Of a stretch of 64,000 bases of DNA, positions 58,429-64,000 are shown piece by piece. Source of the DNA: Bog-756 sp963725395 (GTDB lineage Bacteria > Actinomycetota > Acidimicrobiia > Acidimicrobiales > RAAP-2); assembly GCA_963725395.1 (NCBI GenBank), contig CAVRYH010000002.1, forward strand, positions 558,001 through 622,000. The letters run 5' to 3'. Both the position numbers and the translations under genes were made by a program. Position 1 is the stretch's first letter. Every line of letters starts with the position of its first letter. The notes beneath the pieces are model-generated. The model made no database searches, had not been told where the DNA came from, and saw nothing but the letters and a program-made list of their open reading frames with translations.

Positions 58429-58640
58429 TCAGGGCTCGATGAGGGCGGAGGACAGGGACTCCAACTGATGCAGCGCCCGACCGAGCCGGCCGAGAGGCTG
58501 GACCAGCACGTGGTCGGCCCCACCGTCGAGGTGCTCGTGGACGCGGTGCCGAGTGGCGTGCTCGTCTCCCCAGGCCACGATGGCATCGACCAGGCGGTCA
58601 CCCTCCCCGGGGGCTGCCGCGCCTGTCAGCCCGTCTCCCT
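58429..58640 (-). pseudogene. C-terminal remnant of an F420-type LLM oxidoreductase
   Basis: About 70 codons reading GDRLVDAIVAWGDEHATRHRV, HEHLDGGADHVLVQPLG, then LGRALHQLESL and a stop at 58429. This is the C-terminal end of the TIGR03620-like LLM enzymes (DAIVAWGDEDAI...HLDAGADHVCVQ). The upstream part of the frame is unrelated Pro/Ser-rich sequence and no start or barrel is found, so the gene was truncated from its 5' end. Confidence 0.6.
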
Positions 58641-58702
58641 CGTCGTGGCCCTTCCGATGATAAGGGTCACCCCTGGGTGCCGGACAGTCCCCAGGGTCCG
58701 GT

Positions 58703-59485
58703 TCAGGCGCGGTCCAGCTGCTCGAGAAGCGCGGGCAGGTCGCCGATGCCGTCGATGACATGGTCCGGGCGACCGGAGGCGTGGTCGAGGTCGGTCGGTC
58801 GGAATTTTCCCGTCTTCACCAGGACCCCCGTGATTCCGACGGCCTGGGCGCCGAGGACGTCCGAGATGAGGTCGTCCCCGACCATGATCGCCGAGCCCGG
58901 GTCGGCTCCGAGCCCGGACAGACCGGCCTCGAAGAACGACGCGGCCGGTTTACCCACCACGGTGACGTCGATCGAGGCCGCAGCCTCGAGCCCGACGATG
59001 AACGCGCCCATGTCGAGGGCCGGTCCTTCGTCGGTCTGGTAGCGGGTGTTGCGGTGCAGCGCGACGACCGGGACGCCGTCCAGTGCCCGCTTGAACACGC
59101 CGTCGAACTGGGCGTACCCGACGGCGGGTCCGGCCCCGCCGAGAAGGACCACGTCGGCATCGGCCAGCTCCACCAGCGTGACCCCCTTGAGGTCCTCTCC
59201 GACGTCGCCCTCGTTGAGGAACGCGCACCCCGCGCCCGGGTAGCGCTCGACGAGGTAACGGGCGGCAGTCGTCACGGCGGTCTGGATGTGCCCGAGCCCG
59301 ACGTCCATGCCCGCCCGAGCCAGGAGCTCGGCGATCTGGCGACGGCTCCGAGACGACGTGTTGGTGACCAGGCGGAAGCCGGTCTGACGGCCACGGAGCC
59401 ACGTGACCGTGTCGACGGCCCCGGGTAGCGGCTTCCACGAAACCGTCAGCACGCCGTCGATGTCGAGCATGGCTCCGGTCGCCAT
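58703..59485 (-). CDS. HAD-IIA phosphatase (NagD/HDHD2-like)
   Basis: 260 residues. Motif I is AMLDIDGVLTVSWKPLPGA (nucleophile Asp8, acid Asp10); motif II is LVTNTSSRSRRQIAELL, the NagD-like N-T/S-S pattern; a large C2 cap region (about 75-160) follows. Motif III includes VVGKPAASFFEAGLSGLG and motif IV IMVGDDLISDVLGAQAVGI. It is probably a cytosolic phosphatase on small sugar or nucleotide phosphates. ATG 59485 is used. The frame is open upstream across the short repeat and the transporter gene, but only as antisense or shadow sequence. Confidence 0.87.
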   Translation of the reverse strand: MATGAMLDIDGVLTVSWKPLPGAVDTVTWLRGRQTGFRLVTNTSSRSRRQIAELLARAGMDVGLGHIQTAVTTAARYLVERYPGAGCAFLNEGDVGEDLKGVTLVELADADVVLLGGAGPAVGYAQFDGVFKRALDGVPVVALHRNTRYQTDEGPALDMGAFIVGLEAAASIDVTVVGKPAASFFEAGLSGLGADPGSAIMVGDDLISDVLGAQAVGITGVLVKTGKFRPTDLDHASGRPDHVIDGIGDLPALLEQLDRA

Positions 59486-59496
59486 AAGAGACTGTA

Positions 59497-59554
59497 CCGA
59501 ACGAGCCCGCTCCGAACGAGCCCGGTTCCGAAGAGCCAGCTCCGAACGAGCCCG
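59497..59554. repeat. four tandem 15-base repeats upstream of the HAD-IIA gene
   Basis: CCGAACGAGCCCG recurs at 59497, 59512 and 59542, with a degenerate copy at about 59528 (CCGAAGAGCCAG), so the period is about 15 bases. It occupies the gap between the HAD-IIA start and the end of the transporter gene and may be a short replication-slippage array. Confidence 0.7.
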
Positions 59555-59571
59555 CCGAGACCGGTGGCGCC

Positions 59572-61053
59572 TCAGGTACCGGGCCCGGCGGTGGCGACCC
59601 GTGGTCGCCCGCCCGGCTCGGCCACCGGGCGTTCGCGCCGGGCGAAGCGACCGACCATGGTGGCGGCCGCGTCGGCGTCGTGGATGGTCAGCGCCACGCC
59701 CGCGCCGATCAGGGCCAGGCCGGCGGCGGTGAGAAACGCCGCATGGTAGGCGGCCAGGTTGGCCGTCGGGTGTCCGCCGACCACATGGGTGGTTCCCACC
59801 GCAGCCAGCACCGTCGCCAGGACCGAGACGCCAAGCGCGCTCCCGAGTTGGCGACCGGAGTTGAACAGTGACGACGCGGAGCCCGTCTCGGCATGGGAGA
59901 CGGTGGCGAACGATGCGGCCTGGCTGGACACGATGACCTGGCCCATGGACAGTCCCATCGCGAACATCAACAGCCGCATCCACCACAGGTCGGTGCCGAA
60001 GCCGACCAACGACATCAGACCCACCGAGAGGGCGACGCCCATCAGACCGGCAGAGACCAGGCGTCTCGGACCGAGGCGAGGGTAGATGGCGCGACTGGCG
60101 ATCTGAGCCCCGACCATCACGCCGATGGCCTCGGGGAACGTGTTGAGGCCCGACTGTAGGGCGGAGAGGCCGAGGGCGATCTGGAAGAAGAGTGGGATCA
60201 CGAACAACACACCCAGAAAGGCGGCCATGGCGATCATCAAGACGACCGTCGTCGAGCGGAACAGGCGGTTGGCGAACAGCCGCAGCTGCAGCAGGGGCTT
60301 GGTGGTCCGGAGTTCGACGATCACCAGGGTGGCCAGCAGCACGGCGCCGACGGCAATAGTCCCGAGGATGAGGGGGCTGCCCCAGCCCCGGTCCGGCCCC
60401 TCGCTGATGCCGAACATGACCAGGGCGAAACCGGCGCCTGACAGGAGGAAGCCCGGGAGGTCGAACCGGCCCGGATGGGGCTGGCGGTGCTCGTCGAGGA
60501 AGAGGAGCCCGAAGATGAAGGCCGCCAACCCGATGGGCAGGTTGACGAAGAACACCCACCGCCACGAGAGGTCGGTGACGAGGAGCCCACCGAGCACCGG
60601 GCCGATGGCCGGGGCCACGGCGGTGGGGACGGTGAGGATCGACGAGGCACGCACGCGCTCCTCAGGAGGGAAGGTGCGGAACAGCATGGCCATGCCGACC
60701 GGGGTCAGCATGCCACCGCCGACGCCTTGCAGGACCCGGAAGAAGACCAGCTCGGGAAGGCTGTGGGCCAGGCCGCAGAGCATCGACGCCCCGGTGAACA
60801 CGGCGATGGCAAACAGGAGCACCCGTTTGGAACCCAGGCGGTCGCCCATCCAGCCGGCCGCGGGTATGAACACGGCCAGGCTCACCAGGTAGCCCACGGC
60901 CACCGAGTCGAGGGACGCTTCGGAGACGCCGAACTGGCGACCGATGGAAGGTAGCGCCACGTTGACGATGGTGATGTCCATGATGTTCATGAACATGGCC
61001 GCCACGAACACGACGCTGACGCTGATCTTGGGGCTGATGCTGACGCGGGGCAT
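59572..61053 (-). CDS. DHA2-family (14-helix) drug-efflux MFS transporter
   Basis: 493 residues with about 14 hydrophobic helices. Motif A follows helix 2 (GWMGDRLGSKRVLLFAI), the motif D-like start DITIVNVALPSIGRQF is in helix 1, and motif C-like GPVLGGLLVTDLSWRWVFFVNLPIG in helix 5 marks it as a proton antiporter of the EmrB/QacA type. It ends in a Pro/Arg-rich tail. It may export antibiotics or endogenous metabolites; no regulator is adjacent. Its ATG is at 61053. Confidence 0.9.
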   Translation of the reverse strand: MPRVSISPKISVSVVFVAAMFMNIMDITIVNVALPSIGRQFGVSEASLDSVAVGYLVSLAVFIPAAGWMGDRLGSKRVLLFAIAVFTGASMLCGLAHSLPELVFFRVLQGVGGGMLTPVGMAMLFRTFPPEERVRASSILTVPTAVAPAIGPVLGGLLVTDLSWRWVFFVNLPIGLAAFIFGLLFLDEHRQPHPGRFDLPGFLLSGAGFALVMFGISEGPDRGWGSPLILGTIAVGAVLLATLVIVELRTTKPLLQLRLFANRLFRSTTVVLMIAMAAFLGVLFVIPLFFQIALGLSALQSGLNTFPEAIGVMVGAQIASRAIYPRLGPRRLVSAGLMGVALSVGLMSLVGFGTDLWWMRLLMFAMGLSMGQVIVSSQAASFATVSHAETGSASSLFNSGRQLGSALGVSVLATVLAAVGTTHVVGGHPTANLAAYHAAFLTAAGLALIGAGVALTIHDADAAATMVGRFARRERPVAEPGGRPRVATAGPGT

Positions 61054-61308
61054 AGGGTTCCTCGGGGTCGGGCGGCGATGCCGACTCCGTGTCGACCCTA
61101 CCCACCTGCCTCGCCGCCACGTTCACTGCGTGCGCGCGGCGTCGGGTCGCCGGCCCCGGTCATCGGACACCTCGGGCGGCGCCAATCACCGGACCGTCTC
61201 GGGGACCGCAGCCGACTCCAAAAGTTGATTGGAGCTATCGGAGTTCTAGGCTTAAGCTTGGGTGAAGTTCCCCGACGGCGCTCGTCCGGCGGGGCGAGGA
61301 GTCCGCAC

Positions 61309-62439
61309 GTGAGCATCCACGTCCACTGGTTTCTGCCGACCACCGGCGACAGCCGTGAGATCGTTGGATTCGGTCCCGCCGTGGGGCGCCGATCGGCCGA
61401 CATCGACTATCTCGCCCAGGTGGCGCGGGCGGCCGACCAGCTCGGGTACGAGGCCGTGCTCACCCCCACGGGTACCTGGTGCGAGGACGCGTGGCTGGTC
61501 ACCGCGGCGCTCAGCCGCGACACCAACAATCTCAAGTTCCTCGTCGCATTCCGGCCCGGCCTTGTGTCCCCGACACTCGCCGCCCAGCAGGCCTCCACGT
61601 TCCAGCGCATCAGCGGCGGGCGGCTCCTCCTCAACATCGTCACCGGTGGCGACGCCGACGAGCAGCGGAGGTTCGGGGACTGGCTCGACCACGACCACCG
61701 CTACGAGCGCACCGCCGAGTTCATCACCGTGTTGAGGGGGGCCTGGGGCAGCGAGCCCTTCGATTTCCACGGGGAGCACTACGAGATCGCCGGCGCCACG
61801 ACAGTGCGGGCCCCGTCGCCCACGCCTGAGATCTTCTTCGGGGGGGCGTCGCCGGCGGCCGAGCGTGTGGCGGCCCGGCATGCCGACGTCTACCTCACCT
61901 GGGGCGAGACCCCGGGCCAGGTGGCCGAGCGCATCGAGCGGATGCGGAGGCTGGCCGCCGACGAGGGCCGGACGCTGCGGTTCGGTATCCGCCTCCATGT
62001 GATCAGCCGTGACCGCTCAGCTGACGCCTGGGACGTCACCGAACGCATGCTCGACGCCATGTCCGATGACGTGATCGCCCTGGCCCAGAGCCAGTTCAAC
62101 AAGGCCGAGTCCGTCGGACAGAAGCGGATGAGCGCACTCCACGGGGGCAACCGCGACAACCTGGTCATCTCGCCCAACCTGTGGGCCGGGTACGGGCTCG
62201 TCCGGTCGGGGGCGGGTACGGCCCTGGTCGGCAGCCACGACGAGGTCGCCGAGCGAATCGCCGAGTACCACGAGTTGGGCGTCGACCACTTCATCATGTC
62301 GGGACAGCCCCATCTGGAAGAGGCGTACTGGTTCGCAGAAGGGGTGTTCCCCCTGCTGCGGCGGGAGGCGCTCCTCGACGGCGATGGCGACCGCATTCTC
62401 GGCAGCGACGACGCCGCGCTCGTCGACGCACCCTCTTGA
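61309..62439 (+). CDS. ssuD: alkanesulfonate monooxygenase-type LLM flavoenzyme
   Basis: 376 residues from GTG 61309 with GAGGAG seven bases upstream. It is close to SsuD: IHVHWFLPTTGDSREI, DYLAQVARAADQLGYEAVLTPTGTWCEDAW (the Cys of SsuD is present), FLVAFRPGLVSPTLAAQQAST, GGRLLLNIVTGGD, RYERTAEFITVLRGAW, FFGGASPAAERVA and DHFIMSGQPHLEEAYWF. The enzyme uses FMNH2 and O2 to release sulfite from alkanesulfonates. The FMN reductase gene 17 bases downstream would supply the reduced flavin, as in the SsuD/SsuE pair. No sulfonate ABC transporter is in the window. Confidence 0.88.
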   Translation: MSIHVHWFLPTTGDSREIVGFGPAVGRRSADIDYLAQVARAADQLGYEAVLTPTGTWCEDAWLVTAALSRDTNNLKFLVAFRPGLVSPTLAAQQASTFQRISGGRLLLNIVTGGDADEQRRFGDWLDHDHRYERTAEFITVLRGAWGSEPFDFHGEHYEIAGATTVRAPSPTPEIFFGGASPAAERVAARHADVYLTWGETPGQVAERIERMRRLAADEGRTLRFGIRLHVISRDRSADAWDVTERMLDAMSDDVIALAQSQFNKAESVGQKRMSALHGGNRDNLVISPNLWAGYGLVRSGAGTALVGSHDEVAERIAEYHELGVDHFIMSGQPHLEEAYWFAEGVFPLLRREALLDGDGDRILGSDDAALVDAPS

Positions 62440-62455
62440 GCCCGGTCGGGTCACG

Positions 62456-62971
62456 ATGACGCTGGTCGTGGTGAGCAGTGGCGACTCGGCCGCATCGAAG
62501 ACGCGGGCGCTGGCCGGCGCCGCCCTCGAGCTGGGCGGCGGGGGCGAGCTCGTGGATCTCATCAGCCTTCCGGCCGACGCGCTCCTGGGTCGCCGCCAGG
62601 ACGCCGCCGTCGACGGCGCGGTCGAGGCGGCCTCGAGAGCTTCGGTGCTCGTGCTGGCCACCCCCGTCTACCGCGCCACCTTCAACGGGACACTCAAAGC
62701 GTTCCTCGACCGCTTCCCGACCGGTGCGCTGGAGCGGACGGCGGTCGTCCTGGCCGCGACGGCCGCCACCCCGGCCCACTTCCTCTCCCTCGACACCGGG
62801 GGCCGGGCCGTCGTCGCCAGCCTGGGGGGCTGGACCGTGCCGACCGTCGTCTACGCCACCGCCGACGACTTCGCCGAGGGCCGACCGTCCAGCGCGGTCC
62901 TCGGCGTTCTGCGGTCGGCCCTGGCCGAGGCGCAGGCCCTGGCCGAGGCGATCAGCCGTCGAGGAAGCTGA
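62456..62971 (+). CDS. ssuE: NAD(P)H-dependent FMN reductase (SsuE-like)
   Basis: 171 residues of flavodoxin-like fold: VVVSSGDSAASKTRALAGAAL (phosphate-binding loop SxxSxT), SVLVLATPVYRATFNGTLKAFLDRFP (the P-x-Y region typical of SsuE/ArsH-type reductases) and ASLGGWTVPTVVYA. It supplies FMNH2 to the adjacent monooxygenase. The ATG at 62456 follows the ssuD stop by 16 bases; the last 20 bases overlap the tail of the opposite-strand YjbQ gene. Confidence 0.85.
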   Translation: MTLVVVSSGDSAASKTRALAGAALELGGGGELVDLISLPADALLGRRQDAAVDGAVEAASRASVLVLATPVYRATFNGTLKAFLDRFPTGALERTAVVLAATAATPAHFLSLDTGGRAVVASLGGWTVPTVVYATADDFAEGRPSSAVLGVLRSALAEAQALAEAISRRGS

Positions 62972-63353
62972 GCCGCACCTGGCGGCGGGGATTGTCCGCG
63001 TTGGTGTCCACGAGGACCACGCTCTGCCAGGTTCCGAGCTGGACCCTGCCGCCCAGCACCGGAACGGAGAGGGAAGGGCAGATGAGGGCGGGGAGCAGGT
63101 GATCGGCGCCGTGGCCCTCGGCCCCGTGGCGGTGGAGGTAACGGTCGTCGCGCGGGAGCAGGCCTCCGAGGGCCTCGGCGAGATCCTCCTCCGAGCCCGA
63201 TCCCGTCTCCATGAGGGCGAGTCCCGCGGTGGCGTGAGGAGCGAATACGTTGACCAGCCCGTCGCCGTGAGGGGCGCAGAACCGGGCGACCTCAGGGGTC
63301 AGGTCGACGACGGTGCGCGTGGCGGTGTCCACGTCGAGCAGTGAGGTGTCCAT
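62952..63353 (-). CDS. YjbQ/UPF0047 family protein
   Basis: 133 residues from ATG 63353. The family motifs are clear: PHATAGLALMETGSGSEEDL, HRHGAEGHGADHLLPALICP with the clustered His and Asp/Glu that bind metal, and VQLGTWQSVVLVDTNADNPRRQV. YjbQ proteins are small barrels with a weak thiamin phosphate synthase-like activity reported for some members. The physiological role is unclear. It runs convergently into the FMN reductase gene. Confidence 0.85.
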   Translation of the reverse strand: MDTSLLDVDTATRTVVDLTPEVARFCAPHGDGLVNVFAPHATAGLALMETGSGSEEDLAEALGGLLPRDDRYLHRHGAEGHGADHLLPALICPSLSVPVLGGRVQLGTWQSVVLVDTNADNPRRQVRLSFLDG

Positions 63354-63658
63354 GATCCATGTTCGCGCGCCGGGACCCGTGCCTCCGGTCGGAGTCGTCG
63401 GGGATACGCCGCGGCCCATGGCGACGGAGAGAGACCCGATTCCGTAGCACCTCGTCATCGGATGCGATCCGATGGCATTCGGTGACGGGCCGGCTCATCC
63501 ACTTCGACGACGGTCGGGCGGGCAGTCCGCCGTCGTTGCCAGCGCCCCCGTCGAGGGTCGTGTCGCCGCCGACCCGGGCCGCGTCCGGCCGGCCGTGTCC
63601 GGACTCCATGTCCACGCGCCATGTCGAGGCGGGGACGGCCAGGTGTAACTTCATCCGG
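63354..63658. other. intergenic, no gene recognised
   Basis: About 305 bases between the divergent YjbQ and Tag genes. It must contain both promoters. I see no hairpin or regulatory motif worth naming. Confidence 0.4.
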
Positions 63659-64000
63659 GTGACACGTTGCGACTGGGCCGAGAGCTCGGATGCCATGCGC
63701 CGCTACCACGACGAGGAGTGGGGCAGTCCCTCCCATGACGAGAACCACCTGTTCGAGATGCTGGTCCTCGAGGGAGCCCAAGCCGGGCTGTCGTGGTCGA
63801 CGGTGCTCAACAAGCGGGAGAACTACCGCCGGGCGTTCGACGGTTTCGACGCGGCGCGGGTGGCCGGCTATGACGAAGCGAACGTAGTGAGTCTCCTCGA
63901 GGACCCAGGCATCGTCCGCAACCGGCTGAAAGTCCGGGGCACGATCACCAATGCGCGGGCCTTCCTTGCCGTGCAGGAGGAGTTCGGGTCGTTCGACTCG
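63659..64000 (+). CDS. tag: DNA-3-methyladenine glycosylase I (N-terminal part, cut by window edge)
   Basis: 114 codons from GTG 63659 to the window end. The N-terminus RCDWAES, RYHDEEWG, then HLFEMLVLEGAQAGLSWSTVL and KRENYRRAF matches Tag-type glycosylases. Cys4 and His17 correspond to the first two ligands of the structural zinc, and the QAGLSW segment carries the conserved Trp/Gln region of the base pocket. It excises 3-methyladenine from alkylated DNA. The C-terminal third (with the remaining zinc ligands) lies beyond the window. Confidence 0.9.
   Translation, partial: MTRCDWAESSDAMRRYHDEEWGSPSHDENHLFEMLVLEGAQAGLSWSTVLNKRENYRRAFDGFDAARVAGYDEANVVSLLEDPGIVRNRLKVRGTITNARAFLAVQEEFGSFDS

Noticed and set aside
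59486..60565. A 360-codon upstream extension of the HAD-IIA gene
   Set aside because: It runs through the short repeat and a shadow frame of the MFS transporter; the family's first motif begins a few residues after ATG 59485.

Overview
The window is GC-rich DNA from an actinomycete-type bacterium. The evidence is F420/LLM-type flavin enzymes, TIGR03086 and DinB-fold proteins, a WYL regulator, an LAFTG cell-wall anchor, adjacent cystathionine synthase genes like those of mycobacteria, and frequent GTG/TTG starts with GTGA or ATGA overlaps. A member of the Acidimicrobiia is my best guess, but no ribosomal or other phylogenetic marker is present to prove it.

Layout. 1-2367: a phosphonate-related group (C-terminal part of a phosphonate monoester hydrolase/arylsulfatase, a phosphonatase-like HAD hydrolase and its usual FAD oxidoreductase partner HpnW). 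2489-2732: tRNA-Gln(CTG) and tRNA-Glu(CTC). 2711-14827: a probable old integrative island. The 3' end of tRNA-Glu is repeated at 14801-14836 (17 identical bases in the core), and a frameshifted, truncated tyrosine integrase lies immediately downstream of the tRNA. Its cargo is a Tat-exported purple acid phosphatase, a zinc-ribbon miniprotein, an M24 peptidase homologue, a two-component system translationally coupled to a cytochrome-b-like membrane protein and a phosphodiester-glycosidase-like protein, and a divergent arsenic cluster (arsR against arsI-aquaporin-arsC). A decayed HigA antitoxin lies just beyond the repeat.

15305-24904 is accessory-looking: a dimethylformamidase-like protein, a secreted protein made of two 210-residue repeats, an ECF sigma / membrane partner with a 36-bp coding repeat / G1 glutamic peptidase operon, a Crp/Fnr regulator, a decayed Ig-like gene and a GT87 glycosyltransferase. 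24928-27982 is a WYL regulator with a divergent DinB/TIGR03086 pair across an inverted repeat. 28385-38711 holds a second zinc-ribbon miniprotein, an LAFTG surface protein, an aminotransferase, a secreted phosphoesterase, a CoA-transferase, a secreted trypsin-like protease, a HAD phosphatase and a DUF2252 protein.

39299-43158 is an arginine deiminase operon (antiporter, arginine deiminase, ornithine carbamoyltransferase) with no carbamate kinase. 43616-51021 mixes small enzymes and membrane proteins and includes a second sigma/partner pair. It also holds two frameshifted genes that may be real decay or assembly error. 50991-53885 is a transsulfuration pair (MetB and a cystathionine beta-synthase with an unusual N-terminal extension). 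54128-64000 is mainly metabolism: enoyl-CoA hydratase, PHB-depolymerase-like esterase, D-amino acid oxidase-like protein, aldo/keto reductase, HAD-IIA phosphatase, DHA2 efflux pump, an SsuD/SsuE-like pair, a YjbQ protein and the start of 3-methyladenine glycosylase I.

Functions are assigned from motifs and family resemblance read by eye. No database search was possible.
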